In this document: positions 24,454 through 34,425 of the stretch, piece by piece
Layout: each line of letters opens with the position of its first letter
How positions within the stretch are numbered: position 1 is the first letter of the stretch
Assembly: GCA_045122895.1 (NCBI GenBank)
Contig: JBGVIE010000047.1
Span: 1-64,000, forward strand
Direction of reading: 5' to 3'
DNA length: 64,000 bases
DNA from: RGIG1934 sp045122895
Lineage (GTDB): Bacteria; Bacillota; Clostridia; Lachnospirales; Lachnospiraceae
Notes under the pieces: generated by a model
The model's input: only the letters and a program-made list of their open reading frames with translations
What the model was told of the DNA's origin: nothing
The model's database searches: none
Translations under genes and position numbers: made by a program

Positions 24454-25461
24454 ATGAAGAAAACAAAAATATTTTTAAAGGATATAATTAAGGATAACCC
24501 GGGTAAAGATTATATGGATGTCTATAAATATATCACAGATTTAATAGACAAAGGTAAGATTAAACCTATTAAACATGCAGGGATAAATGGAAAAACTCCT
24601 TCTCTTCCTAAAGCTTTCTGGCACTTCGAAGAGGAAAAAGATTACAGTGATGTTTTTGAAGAATTGACATATAGAATTCATCCCCTTATAAATACAGAAT
24701 ATTATAAAAAACACCCGGAGAAGTATGCAGAGGACGAACATAATATTAAGCTTTTAAGTGAATATCTCAAAGACAGATCTGATTTATTAAATATAAGTGA
24801 AACTAAAAATGAGCGTAGTTTTGAAATTTTCAGGAAAGAGAAATTTTTTCAGGAAGAGGGAGGTCTTCAGTTCTGCAAAAGATTAGGAATAAACATTGAG
24901 AAACTCTGCTTTTATGAAACGTCGGAACCACTTTCATATTATTCATATTCAAAAAAATCCCAACAGAACATTTTAATAATAGAGAATAAAGATACATTTT
25001 ATGACATTAGAAGATATATGGAGAGGAATGGAAATGTAATACTTAACAGGGAGTTTGATACATTGATATATGGTGGTGGAAAGAGAATATGGAAGACTTT
25101 TTCTGACTATGCACAAGGCGCAGAGTCATATTTTAAAAGTGACAATAATCTGTATTATTTTGGAGATATAGATTATGAGGGAATACTAATATATGAGCAT
25201 CTTGTGGTAATGAACTGGATTAATGCAAATGGAAATGCAGTAAAGATTGAACCATTCGTATCAGCATATGAGGCTATGCTTGATAAAGCTGACTGCATAG
25301 GTGTTGAAGGATTACCATATACAAAGGAAAAGCAGAATGATAATATAGATAAAGAATTTTTAGATTATTTTGCTCCGGACAGGAGAAAACAGATACTGCA
25401 CATTCTGCGAGAGGGCAGGTATATACCACAGGAAATACTTAATGAACACGATTGGGGATAA
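24454..25461 (+). CDS. jetD: Wadjet JetD, Toprim nuclease subunit
   Basis: A 335-residue protein from ATG 24454, chosen because GAGGTGG precedes it; ATG 24439 would add 5 residues with no ribosome site. The N-terminal half is the JetD-specific region. The C-terminal half is a Toprim-like fold related to topoisomerase VI A: NILIIENKDTFYDI supplies the conserved Glu and YYFGDIDYEGI the D-x-D metal site. In Wadjet systems JetD cuts circular plasmid DNA after the JetABC motor has extruded it. Here it is the first of four tightly packed genes (gaps 3 and 4 bp, then an 8-bp overlap). No catalytic residue is obviously lost. Confidence 0.9.
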   Translation: MKKTKIFLKDIIKDNPGKDYMDVYKYITDLIDKGKIKPIKHAGINGKTPSLPKAFWHFEEEKDYSDVFEELTYRIHPLINTEYYKKHPEKYAEDEHNIKLLSEYLKDRSDLLNISETKNERSFEIFRKEKFFQEEGGLQFCKRLGINIEKLCFYETSEPLSYYSYSKKSQQNILIIENKDTFYDIRRYMERNGNVILNREFDTLIYGGGKRIWKTFSDYAQGAESYFKSDNNLYYFGDIDYEGILIYEHLVVMNWINANGNAVKIEPFVSAYEAMLDKADCIGVEGLPYTKEKQNDNIDKEFLDYFAPDRRKQILHILREGRYIPQEILNEHDWG

Positions 25462-25464
25462 CGG

Positions 25465-27075
25465 ATGATAGATAATGATTTTCTTAAAAACTTTGATACG
25501 AGAATGAAATGTGTTGGAAGATACTCGGTTCTTTGCAGCAACAGTTTTGATAAAAAAATGTGGAAAGAGTATGGTATAGATACAAGAGATGAGCAGATGA
25601 ATATGCTTTTTACATTGCTGTTGTATGTAATGGAATACTCCCTTAGAGAGGAAGAATGCACAATAGATGATATTGCTATGTTCATAGAAGATGTTAACTT
25701 AGAATATTACGGGCGTTCAATGAATTTTGAAGAGAGTAAGGAATTATCAAGGTTTATGGTGGAGGATATCCTGGGTAATTCCGGTAATTCAATGTATTTT
25801 AAAGCATTTGATTATGACAATAGGACCTATAAGGATATAAATATAAGATATATAGATAATAAGGTGGTTTATCAGGATGGTGGCGTTAAAAGAACGGCAT
25901 ATTATCTTACGGATGAAGGATATAATATGATTCTTGCAACTATGGAGATGGAGAATAATCTTAAGCTTACCATTCAGGAAATGTTGTTTAAATTGCATCT
26001 TGATAAGGCTGACTATAATAAGGCTGTTGATGATATAAAGAATATCTTTGGTCAGTTAAGGAAACAGAGCCAGAAAATAGATGAGGCGGTTCGTTCTATT
26101 AAAAGAAATGCTTTATCCTATTCAGTTGAAGAGTACAGACAGATTATGGAAGAAAACATAAATACTGTGGAAGAAACACGTGATAAATTCAAAATGCACA
26201 GACAGTATATTAATGAAAAAATCTGGGAATTTGAAGAAAAATCATTGAATTCAGATGATTTTGACGATAAAGAAAAGGCAAATCTTAACCATTTGAAAGT
26301 GATTGGACAGTATCTTACAAGAACACTGGACGAGCATCAGAGAATTTTGGATCAACATTTTGATTTGAAAAAGCTGTATGATTACGAGCTTGAGAATTAC
26401 TCTAATATGACTTTGGTGCAGAGATTTCCATTTAGGAGTGGTTTGTATGATGTTATCCTAAATGATGCTTCTTTAATTGGCAGTGTAGACAAAATATTTA
26501 ATCCGCTGTTTGTAGGACATATGGACAAGATTTTTAATCCTGAGAAGATGTTGGAATACCAGAAGAAAATTAAGAAAAACAGTGAAGAAGCAGAGGATGT
26601 GGAACTGGATTTTGATGAGGAGGAATATAACCGGGAAAAAGAACGTCAAAGACTGGAGCGAATGAAAAAATATTCCAATAGCATAGAGGTATTATTAGAT
26701 AAACTTTTAGAATGGGGGCAATTAAATCTCAGAATGTTAAGTGATGAATGCAGTGATGATGAGAGAAGAAAGCTTATTCCGACGATGGAGATATTCAGAG
26801 AGGTTGTGATTGAATTTCTTACAGAGGGAATTATAGATATTGATGAGCTGAGGAAGGAGCAGACAGAATATCTTATGGACACATCGGAAGGTTTTGTGTT
26901 GAATGAGATGTTACTTGCAATTATGGAAGACAGAATATATAAGAAAATAAAGAAGATACACATTTTCCCTGTTGAGGGAGAGGATTACGTGTATTTTAGA
27001 GATGTAACGGACGAGATGGGAAATACGAAGAACTTTAAGTGTTCAAACGTGGGATTCACATACGAAGAGAGGTAG
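25465..27075 (+). CDS. jetA: Wadjet JetA, kleisin-like subunit
   Basis: A 536-residue protein without recognisable enzymatic motifs. It is rich in helices with a coiled-coil stretch about residues 170-310 and an acidic segment (EAEDVELDFDEEEYNREKE, about 373-392). Size, position and helical make-up match JetA of the DUF5716 type, the MukF-like kleisin that bridges the SMC heads. ATG 25465 follows the JetD stop by 3 bp. Assignment rests mainly on operon context and family resemblance; the SMC and Toprim neighbours make it secure. Confidence 0.82.
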   Translation: MIDNDFLKNFDTRMKCVGRYSVLCSNSFDKKMWKEYGIDTRDEQMNMLFTLLLYVMEYSLREEECTIDDIAMFIEDVNLEYYGRSMNFEESKELSRFMVEDILGNSGNSMYFKAFDYDNRTYKDINIRYIDNKVVYQDGGVKRTAYYLTDEGYNMILATMEMENNLKLTIQEMLFKLHLDKADYNKAVDDIKNIFGQLRKQSQKIDEAVRSIKRNALSYSVEEYRQIMEENINTVEETRDKFKMHRQYINEKIWEFEEKSLNSDDFDDKEKANLNHLKVIGQYLTRTLDEHQRILDQHFDLKKLYDYELENYSNMTLVQRFPFRSGLYDVILNDASLIGSVDKIFNPLFVGHMDKIFNPEKMLEYQKKIKKNSEEAEDVELDFDEEEYNREKERQRLERMKKYSNSIEVLLDKLLEWGQLNLRMLSDECSDDERRKLIPTMEIFREVVIEFLTEGIIDIDELRKEQTEYLMDTSEGFVLNEMLLAIMEDRIYKKIKKIHIFPVEGEDYVYFRDVTDEMGNTKNFKCSNVGFTYEER

Positions 27076-27079
27076 TATT

Positions 27080-27826
27080 ATGGCATACGAGGTTGAAAAT
27101 ATAACATATAGTCAGAAAATATTTTATTATCTGATTTGTCATGGGGCATTAAGTGACACGGATATGGGTGTTAATGACCTTTACAGGGCATATGTGGAAC
27201 GGGAGGAAGTAATGAGTCTCGTTAAAAATCAGGCAGAAATAGCAGATTGTAAGATTGAGAGATATGGAAGTACAATATATCTTATGCCGGACATTGACAA
27301 CAAATATCTTGGATTTACAAAGGCAGATTTAAAGAAGGAGATATGTAAACCAAATGCTACTGACAGGGATTATTATCTCTCACAATTTGTAATATTAACA
27401 TTGCTGGTGGAATTCTATGATGGTCAGGGAAGTACATGTAAGTCCAGAGAATTTCTTAAGCTTGGAGAATTGCAGAACATTGTGTCTGAGAGACTTAAGG
27501 TCGGAGCAGATATTGAGTCTGAAAGGGAAAATGAAGACTCAAATTTATACAGTGAATTATATGAAAATGTACTGGATTATAAGAGTATGAGTGAAGCATA
27601 TGAGGCTCTGAAGAGTGTGGAAGCCGGCAGCAGATCAAGATACACAAAGGAAGGATTTGTGAGTATTATATGTGATTTTCTTGACAAACAGGGACTGATA
27701 GTATTTGTACCGGAAGATGAGATGATTAAGACTACACCAAAGCTTGATAATATCATGGAATATAAGATATTGAATAAAGATAATTATGCCAGAATAATGG
27801 AGGCGATGGGGGTGAAATATGAGTAA
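27080..27826 (+). CDS. jetB: Wadjet JetB, MukE-like subunit
   Basis: A 248-residue protein with winged-helix-like regions near both ends (FYYLICHGALSDTDMGVNDL and KEGFVSIICDFLDKQGLIVF), consistent with the MukE-like KITE subunit JetB (DUF6063-type). It would bind JetA and regulate SMC head engagement. ATG 27080 follows GAGAGGTAG; its end overlaps the start of the SMC gene by 8 bp, so the products are made in fixed ratio. No catalytic motif is expected or seen. Confidence 0.8.
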   Translation: MAYEVENITYSQKIFYYLICHGALSDTDMGVNDLYRAYVEREEVMSLVKNQAEIADCKIERYGSTIYLMPDIDNKYLGFTKADLKKEICKPNATDRDYYLSQFVILTLLVEFYDGQGSTCKSREFLKLGELQNIVSERLKVGADIESERENEDSNLYSELYENVLDYKSMSEAYEALKSVEAGSRSRYTKEGFVSIICDFLDKQGLIVFVPEDEMIKTTPKLDNIMEYKILNKDNYARIMEAMGVKYE

Positions 27827-30800
27827 AATATCAAGAATCAGAATATTGAATCTGAATTATAACCATGATTCAATTAAAATTGATGATGAAACTTTTGATC
27901 TTGGAGGAGAAAGTACCCTCATTTCTTTGAGAAATGGTGGAGGAAAAAGTGTACTTGTACAGATAATTGTAAGTCTGTTTGTGAATAAAACTTATAGGGA
28001 TTTTGGAGACAGAGCCTTCAAGGGATACTTTAATACTAACAGACCAACATTTGTTATGACGGAATGGAAGCTTGATAACAGTGATGACAGATTTATTGCA
28101 GGCATGATGGTTAGAAAGAATCAGAAAGAGGATAATGATTCTGAAGAATTGGAAATGTATAATTTTACAGGAAGTTATTCCGGGGCATGTGAGTATGATC
28201 TTGATAATATTCCCGTTGTTAAGATGGATGGAAACAGGAAGCTGCTTAAAAGTTTTGTGGAGTGCAGAAATTCATTTGAAGAGATTAGCAGGAGCAGAAA
28301 GGGTGATTTTCGTTTATATGACATGAACAGCAGGTATGGAAGAAGTCAGTATTTCTCCACATTGAGACAGTATCAGATTAATAACAAGGAATGGGAGAGT
28401 ATCATCCGGAAAGTTAACCAGAAAGAGTCAGGATTATCGGAATTATTCAATAACTCTAAGGATGAGAAAAGTCTTATTGAGAACTGGTTCTTAAGACCAA
28501 TAGAGGACAAACTTAATCAGGACAGGAATAAGATTGAGGAATTCAGGAAGCTCACATTTAAATTTATTGAACAATACAGAAGCAACCAGTCGAAGATTGC
28601 CAGAAAGGCAATTATAGAAAAGTATTTTGAGGACACAGTACAACTCAAAGAAGATATAGATAATTATGTGGAAATGCAGGAGAACAGGGATGAGTTGAAT
28701 GCACAGATGATTATCTATGTTAACATGCTCAAGGATACTGTAGATAATCTTGAAAATGTGATAGGGGAAAAACAGGATAATCTTAACTGTATAAATGAAG
28801 AAATAACTACAATTAAGTATGAAAAAATTTCTTATCAGATATATGAATTAACAGACAAAAAGAATGAGGCAGTTATAGACCGTACTAATCAGGAAGTGGA
28901 GCTTGCAGGGCTTAATGAGGTTATGAAAAAACTTAATTGGCAGCAGGATGTGTATGACTGTAATAGGATTTTTAATGAGATTAAAGGTTTTATGGCAGAT
29001 AAAGCTGAAGTTGATGAGAAAATAAGAGTACTGTTAGAAGATTCTGAAGATAACAGAAGAGAGATTGAGAGAATAGGGCATATATTATATATGCTTTATT
29101 CAGATGAAAAAGAGAAAAATATTTTACATGGAGAAGAGAAAAAAGCAATACTTTCAGAAACAAATAATAAAAAACAGAAAGCATCAGAAGAAAGAGCTGA
29201 TAATGAAAAAAGCATACGTGATGTGAGTAAAAGCATTGGAAAACTGGAGAATTCCCTGAGCTTCTATGATGAGCATGAAGATACATTTAATACAGAGTAT
29301 CAATGCGATATTCGAAGAAATATACTTGGATTGTATGAAGATGGATATCTTGATGTTGAGAAACGGAAGATGGAAGAGGAGACACAGGAAGAGAGAAATA
29401 ATCTTGCAAGACTCTCCCGGGTAAAAACAGAGCTGGAACGTAATGAAAGAAATCTGCAGCAGGAAGAAAACACAAACATTGCTAAGATTAAGGATGCAAA
29501 GCATAACACTGATTCGTTGAAAAAAATACTTGATGATTTGAAGCTGGAAAAAGAGTACCGTCTTAAAGTTATTAAATATATAGGTTTGAAAGAATCAGAT
29601 GTAGAGAACAGGGAGCTTATTCTTGGAAGCATAGACGGAAAGATAAAAGAACTTGATGTGGTAAAAAGCGGATATATTACGCAGAAAGCTGAATTAGAGA
29701 AGAAGTATAAACAGTTAAAAGAAGGAAAAACTGTGGAACTTACTGACAATGTGAAAAATTATTTTGATGAAAATGGTATAGATATAGTATATGGAATGGA
29801 GTGGCTCACAAAAAATGGAAGGACAGTTAAAGAGAATACCGAGCTTGTAAATAATAATCCATTCCTGCCATATTCCATAATTATGGAAGATAATACATTT
29901 GAGAGATTCAAAAATATGGATGAAGAACTGTATACCAGTTTTCCTATTCCGGTGATTGTAAGGGGTGAGTTGGAAAAGTCAGTAGAAAATACGGAAAATC
30001 ACATAACTACATATGGGAATATTCATTTCTTTGTAATGTTTAACAATCATCTTCTTGACAGAGAGGAACTTCAAAAGATGCTTGCTGAACTGCATAATAG
30101 CATAGAAGAGCTTGGAAAGCTTATTAAAGATAGAAATTCTGATATTAATACATTTAATGAGTACAGGATTAACATTGAGAATCAGACGTATACGGCAGCG
30201 TTATTCGATAAAACTGAAAATGATATTGCAGCATCCATAGATGAAGTAAATAAGCTGGAAGAGAGGCAGCGGGACATTAAGCATGAGAAGGATATCAATA
30301 ATAATAAAAAGAAGGAAAATGCCGGACTAATTAGTGATAGCAACAGGTTGATAACAAAATTCGAGAGAAGAGGCGAAGCATTTGATAAGCTGTGTAGAAA
30401 ATATGAAGAATATGAGACTGATAAGGCAAGTCTCTCAAGGATGCAGAATGAACTGAAGGAATTAGAAAGCAGCAGGAGGATGCTTGAAGTAAAGCTGGAG
30501 ACATTGAGTAATGAGATAACCGGATTAAAAGAGCAGATTAAAAAATATGATGAATTGGCAGGTAAAGCCCGGGAAAAGGTTTCCGAGTATGGTGATTATG
30601 CACAGCAAGGCAATGAAGAAATGGATCACCCGGATGAAGCTATGACCACAGAACAGTTAGAGGCAAGATTTAATGCACTTACAAAAGAAGTATCTTATAC
30701 AATGTCAGAACTTCAAAAAAATGCAAAAAAATATAGCGAAAGAATTGAAAAGAAAGAAAATGAACTTGCGAATAAGAATAAGCTGAATATTCCGGAAGAA

Positions 30801-32255
30801 GAATATGAAAATGTTGTTTTTTCAGAAGAACAGTATAAGCAGGTTGAAAAACAGAAGGAAGAAGCGGAAACAGAGTATAATAGGGTTTGTGAAGAAAATA
30901 TCATAATTGAAAAAAACATTTCAACATATGAAGAACGAATGAAAAATCTGATAAAGGATTTGAAAAAAGAAACCGGATATGATGAGCCTGTACAAAGGAG
31001 CAGAATAGTTGATACCGAGTTTGACAAGAGAATAAAATTAAGGCAGCATGATGCAGAGAATGTCAGGAAGAATATTCATGATATGGATAACAGGAAAAAT
31101 GATTTGTCTGCCAAGTTAAGCGGAGTGTTAGAATATGCAGATGACAGGCCGGATGTATCAGAGGAAAGGCTGGCTGTTTTAAAGAGTAATGTGCCGGATT
31201 TGGACATTGTAGATAAAAACTCTCTTGAGCAGTATCAGAAGACTTTGAGAAAGAAACTTGAAAATGCCAAAGATGCATTGAGGGAGAAGCAGAGCAGTAT
31301 TTCAGAAGAGATAAGAAAGATTGAAGGTAAAGAGGAATATTCAGATGATTACTTCAGGAAAACATTTGCAAGTCTCCTTGCACAGACGGGCAATCCGTTT
31401 CATTTACTGGAGCAGTACAATATTAACAAGTCATCATACGAGAGTCAGCTGGAAAAATTGAAGATTGATTTGGCTAATATTGACAGTGAACAGAAGAATA
31501 TAGAGGAGATGTTCCTCGAGTACATTCAAAGCATTAACGATAACATTGCCATGATAGATAAGAATTCCACTATTAATGTGCGTAACAGAAGTATAAAAAT
31601 GTTAAAAATACATGTGCCTGATTGGGATACCGAGAAAGAACATTTCAGATTAAAACTGAATGACTTCTTTGAAAGAGTAATAAAGCTTGGAATTGACACT
31701 ATTGAAAATAACAGGAATCTGGATGAGTTTCTGGGAAATGTTATTTCTACTAAAAAATTGTATGATGATGTAGTTGGCATTAATAATATTAAAATAAAGT
31801 TGTATAAGATTGAGGCTGAACGGGAAATACCTATTTCATGGGCAGAAGTGTCGGCTAATTCAGGTGGTGAAGGATTTCTGTCAGCATTTGTAATACTTAC
31901 CTGCCTGCTGAGTTATATGAGGCGTGATGAGAGTAATATGTTTTCATCCGGAGAGGAAGGTAAAGTGCTGATTATGGATAATCCTTTTGCACAGACATAT
32001 TCAGTTCATCTTCTCAAACCGCTTATGGAGATGGCGAAGAAGACTAACACACAGCTGATTTGTCTGTCGGGATTAGGTGGAGATTCCATATATAACCGAT
32101 TTGATAATATATATGTATTAAAGCTTATAGATTCCAATATTCGCAATGGTATGCAGAGAATTGAGAGCAAACATATCAAAGGAGAAACGATTGAAAGGAT
32201 GGTCTTGTCTGAATTTAAAACAGAGCAGTTGAGTCTGTTTGATATGTGGAGATAA
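27819..32255 (+). CDS. jetC: Wadjet JetC, SMC/MukB-like ATPase
   Basis: A 1478-residue SMC-type motor. Walker A is S-L-R-N-G-G-G-K-S-V (residues 36-45). The region about 230-1270 is almost entirely coiled coil with a hinge-like break around 630-770. The signature is SANSGGEGFLSAF (about 1345-1357) and Walker B is KVLIMDNPFAQTYS (about 1381-1394), then a LICLSGLGGDS-type switch. In Wadjet, JetC with JetA and JetB extrudes DNA loops and detects small circular DNA. The usual Walker B Glu is replaced by Asn (MDNPF), as I recall for part of this family. ATG 27819 follows GGGGGTG. The reading frame is intact end to end. Confidence 0.92.
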   Translation: MSKISRIRILNLNYNHDSIKIDDETFDLGGESTLISLRNGGGKSVLVQIIVSLFVNKTYRDFGDRAFKGYFNTNRPTFVMTEWKLDNSDDRFIAGMMVRKNQKEDNDSEELEMYNFTGSYSGACEYDLDNIPVVKMDGNRKLLKSFVECRNSFEEISRSRKGDFRLYDMNSRYGRSQYFSTLRQYQINNKEWESIIRKVNQKESGLSELFNNSKDEKSLIENWFLRPIEDKLNQDRNKIEEFRKLTFKFIEQYRSNQSKIARKAIIEKYFEDTVQLKEDIDNYVEMQENRDELNAQMIIYVNMLKDTVDNLENVIGEKQDNLNCINEEITTIKYEKISYQIYELTDKKNEAVIDRTNQEVELAGLNEVMKKLNWQQDVYDCNRIFNEIKGFMADKAEVDEKIRVLLEDSEDNRREIERIGHILYMLYSDEKEKNILHGEEKKAILSETNNKKQKASEERADNEKSIRDVSKSIGKLENSLSFYDEHEDTFNTEYQCDIRRNILGLYEDGYLDVEKRKMEEETQEERNNLARLSRVKTELERNERNLQQEENTNIAKIKDAKHNTDSLKKILDDLKLEKEYRLKVIKYIGLKESDVENRELILGSIDGKIKELDVVKSGYITQKAELEKKYKQLKEGKTVELTDNVKNYFDENGIDIVYGMEWLTKNGRTVKENTELVNNNPFLPYSIIMEDNTFERFKNMDEELYTSFPIPVIVRGELEKSVENTENHITTYGNIHFFVMFNNHLLDREELQKMLAELHNSIEELGKLIKDRNSDINTFNEYRINIENQTYTAALFDKTENDIAASIDEVNKLEERQRDIKHEKDINNNKKKENAGLISDSNRLITKFERRGEAFDKLCRKYEEYETDKASLSRMQNELKELESSRRMLEVKLETLSNEITGLKEQIKKYDELAGKAREKVSEYGDYAQQGNEEMDHPDEAMTTEQLEARFNALTKEVSYTMSELQKNAKKYSERIEKKENELANKNKLNIPEEEYENVVFSEEQYKQVEKQKEEAETEYNRVCEENIIIEKNISTYEERMKNLIKDLKKETGYDEPVQRSRIVDTEFDKRIKLRQHDAENVRKNIHDMDNRKNDLSAKLSGVLEYADDRPDVSEERLAVLKSNVPDLDIVDKNSLEQYQKTLRKKLENAKDALREKQSSISEEIRKIEGKEEYSDDYFRKTFASLLAQTGNPFHLLEQYNINKSSYESQLEKLKIDLANIDSEQKNIEEMFLEYIQSINDNIAMIDKNSTINVRNRSIKMLKIHVPDWDTEKEHFRLKLNDFFERVIKLGIDTIENNRNLDEFLGNVISTKKLYDDVVGINNIKIKLYKIEAEREIPISWAEVSANSGGEGFLSAFVILTCLLSYMRRDESNMFSSGEEGKVLIMDNPFAQTYSVHLLKPLMEMAKKTNTQLICLSGLGGDSIYNRFDNIYVLKLIDSNIRNGMQRIESKHIKGETIERMVLSEFKTEQLSLFDMWR

Positions 32256-32736
32256 TGCTTGAAGCAGCTCGTGAATGCCTGATGTTAACAATTTAAAAGT
32301 AATGGCACAATTGCTTAATGTAAGTGTGGGTTATTGATTTTATTACAACGCCCAGAGTAGTACAGGTGTTGGATCAATTTAGTGATATTGCCTCATTTTA
32401 TTTAGTTGAAAAAGCAGTAGGCAATATCTTGTAAAAGTAAACAAAGAATTTATTACAACTAATGAGCTTGAAGATAAGGTTGATGCTAAAAAATTTGTTG
32501 TAGGTAATTATCAGTACAAGAGGTTGTATCAGATTGTGTAGATGGTATTTTATAGCAAAACATAATAGCAAATATGAAAAGAGGATTAAACAGGACATTG
32601 TTTCAGTTGAATGTTCAGAATTTAACAATAGATATAATAAGAGAGATATTGCATCAAGAAAAAATATGTATGATTTGATTAATTCTGATGAAAACAAGGT
32701 AACAAATGTATTTAGTACGTTATTTGAGAGGTGATA
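32256..32736 (+). pseudogene. Unrecognised gene debris after Wadjet operon
   Basis: Forward fragments in alternating frames: ITTPRVVQVLDQFSDIASFY (about 32341-32430), VKVNKEFITTNELEDKVDAK in another frame (about 32436), and KHNSKYEKRIKQDIVSVECS to a stop at about 32734. These look like one protein with several frameshifts; I do not recognise it. No terminator directly after jetC is obvious. The end carries GAGAGGTGATA for the next remnant. Confidence 0.45.
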
Positions 32737-33153
32737 ATGATGGGCGCATATGCAGTGGAATATTTAAATGACGTCGTAGAGAATCAGGGAAAATTATTTG
32801 ATTTTGTAGCACGATCATTTCCAAACAATGATACGGAAGATTTTATAATTACTTATATGGCTAGTAAAACAAGAAAAACATCGATGAGGCAAAAGCTTAT
32901 GTGAATACGATGGATGCCAAAGAGTTATGTCAGTATTTTTTCGATACAGAGAAGTACGAATTGAAAACGGGCAATGCGCTCGAGGGATTTATGCCTGATT
33001 GGATTGGTGAGTTTTACGCTTACTATCAATGGTATTATGATATTCCCAGTAAAGAAGTAGTAAAAAAAACCAATAGATTTTTTAAAGAAAGCATACTTTG
33101 GACTTCATGACTTAAAGTTAGAGTTGGCTGTACAGAAGGTTGGTGAAGTGTAA
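32737..33153 (+). pseudogene. Small hypothetical protein, two frameshifts
   Basis: ATG 32737 starts MMGAYAVEYLNDVVENQG and runs to about 32880, then a shift leads to IDEAKAYVNTMDAKELCQYF and NALEGFMPDWIGEFYAYYQW, and near 33085 a second shift gives AYFGLHDLKLELAVQKVGEV with stop at 33153. Read across frames it is a coherent protein of about 138 residues of a kind I associate with Lachnospiraceae accessory DNA; function unknown. Its last codons overlap the start of the NADAR gene (TAATG), so the two were once translationally coupled. Confidence 0.6.
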
Positions 33154-33626
33154 TGAAGGTAATATGCTTTCATAATCCAGAAGAAGAGAATGGATTTTTA
33201 AGTAATTGGTATATCTCGAACTTTTCTGTGAATGATATGAATTTTACGTCAGTTGAACAATTTATGATGTATCAAAAGGCGGTATATTTTGGAGATAATA
33301 GAACTGCTGAAAAAATTATTATTACACAAGATGTTGCCTATATAAAAGAACTGGGACGATCAGTAACAGGTTATAATGATAGCATATGGAATGGTATAAG
33401 ACAGATTATAGTTTATGAAGGATTGTTAGCTAAGTTTTCACAGGATGATTTTCTGTGTGGTAAACTGCGAGATACGGGAAGAGCTGTATTAGCTGAATGC
33501 GCAGTAAAAGATCGAATATGGGGCATTGGGCGTTCTATGAATGATCCAAAAAGAATGTTTCCTGAACAATGGAAAGGTCAGAATTTGTCGGGCTTTGCAT
33601 TGATGATGGTGCGTGATAGAATGTAA
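33153..33626 (+). CDS. NADAR / YbiA-like family protein
   Basis: A 157-residue intact protein of the NADAR (YbiA) family: FLSNWYISNFSVNDMNFTSVEQFM (about 15-38), then MYQKAVYFGDNRTAEKI, WNGIRQIIVYEGLLAKFSQ and the C-terminal DRIWGIGRSMNDP. NADAR enzymes remove ADP-ribose or damaged nucleotide-like adducts by N-glycosidic cleavage, and some protect cells from ADP-ribosylating toxins or reactive riboflavin intermediates. Which substrate applies here is unknown. ATG 33153 overlaps the stop of the broken gene before it, so it probably belonged to a two-gene unit. It is the only intact gene in this debris field apart from the ArsC-like gene. Confidence 0.85.
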   Translation: MKVICFHNPEEENGFLSNWYISNFSVNDMNFTSVEQFMMYQKAVYFGDNRTAEKIIITQDVAYIKELGRSVTGYNDSIWNGIRQIIVYEGLLAKFSQDDFLCGKLRDTGRAVLAECAVKDRIWGIGRSMNDPKRMFPEQWKGQNLSGFALMMVRDRM

Positions 33627-33732
33627 TTATACATATTATTAAAGAATTAGAGAATAGAAGGTTCTAAATGTAGATACATTAGATAGTAGGAAGTACTAAA
33701 AGACGCAAGCGTCTTTGGATTGGAGGATATTT

Positions 33733-34086
33733 ATGCAATTTATTTGTTACCCTAAGTGTTCAACCTGCCAAAAGGCTAAAAAATGGTTGGATGAGAATAG
33801 TATAGAATATACAGAGCGTCATATTGTGGAAGATAATCCATCTTATGATGAACTGAAGGAATGGCATGATAGGAGTGGACTTCCACTTAAGAAGTTTTTC
33901 AATACAAGTGGAATATTATATAAGGAGATGAGGCTTAAAGATAAGCTTCCAAATATGAGTGATGAAGAACAATTGCAGCTGCTTGCTACTAACGGGATGT
34001 TGGTGAAACGCCCGCTTATTATAAAGGATAATATTGTACTTGTAGGATTTAAGGGAGCTGAGTGGACTGATAAACTAAAAGTTTAG
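33733..34086 (+). CDS. ArsC/Spx/YffB-family thioredoxin-fold protein
   Basis: A 117-residue protein starting at ATG 33733 behind TTGGAGGA. It begins FICYPKCSTCQKAKKWL with a C-x-x-C pair (Cys9, Cys12) and has the family's RHIVEDNPSYDELKEW, FFNTSGILYKEM and the VKRPLI segment near the end. Members are arsenate reductase-like proteins or Spx-like regulators; the RPL motif and lack of a longer C-terminus favour the YffB/ArsC side, so a thiol-linked reductase is more likely than an RNA-polymerase regulator. Substrate not determined. Its stop touches reverse-strand prophage remains. Confidence 0.85.
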   Translation: MQFICYPKCSTCQKAKKWLDENSIEYTERHIVEDNPSYDELKEWHDRSGLPLKKFFNTSGILYKEMRLKDKLPNMSDEEQLQLLATNGMLVKRPLIIKDNIVLVGFKGAEWTDKLKV

Positions 34087-34239
34087 ATTTCCATAAATAT
34101 TAAAAAAATATTTGCATTAGTGATTTCTGCATCCTTGCCATTCAATGCTTCCTGTAATGCATTAAACTTGCCTTTGCCTACATAATCACCGGTTGCAAGA
34201 TTTGCAAGCTTCACCTAAGATTTCTTTTAGAAATTCCAT
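34083..34239 (-). pseudogene. Phage GP20-like scaffold protein remnant
   Basis: On the reverse strand ATG 34239 behind AAAGGAAAA opens MEFLKEILGE and soon stops. In another frame VKLANLATGDYVGKGKFNAL and QEALNGKDAEITNAN run to a stop at 34083. Both pieces fit the N-terminus of phage minor structural protein GP20, with an internal deletion and loss of the C-terminal part. Confidence 0.65.
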
Positions 34240-34300
34240 ATCATTTTCCTTTCTTTTGCTGTGTTTTTAATCGTGCTTTCAGCACATAGCAAGATGCCTT

Positions 34301-34425
34301 TTAAATGGCTTGCATTCCAACAACACCCAGGATGCCACCTGCAACACCTACAATCACAGGAATTAATTCATCCTTAATCTTGGGAATCTGCTTTGCAGCA
34401 AGTCCGATTAAGTATGTAATCACCA
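34301..34425 (-). pseudogene. Phage holin-family remnant
   Basis: Reverse-strand frame VVITYLIGLAAKQIPKIKDE then IPVIVGVAGGILGVVGMQAI, stop at 34301. Two hydrophobic segments around a charged KQIPKIKDE are typical of small phage holins. The N-terminus is replaced by the MITE-like repeat at about 34425, and the C-terminus is cut. With the GP20 fragment this marks an old prophage on this strand. Confidence 0.65.
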
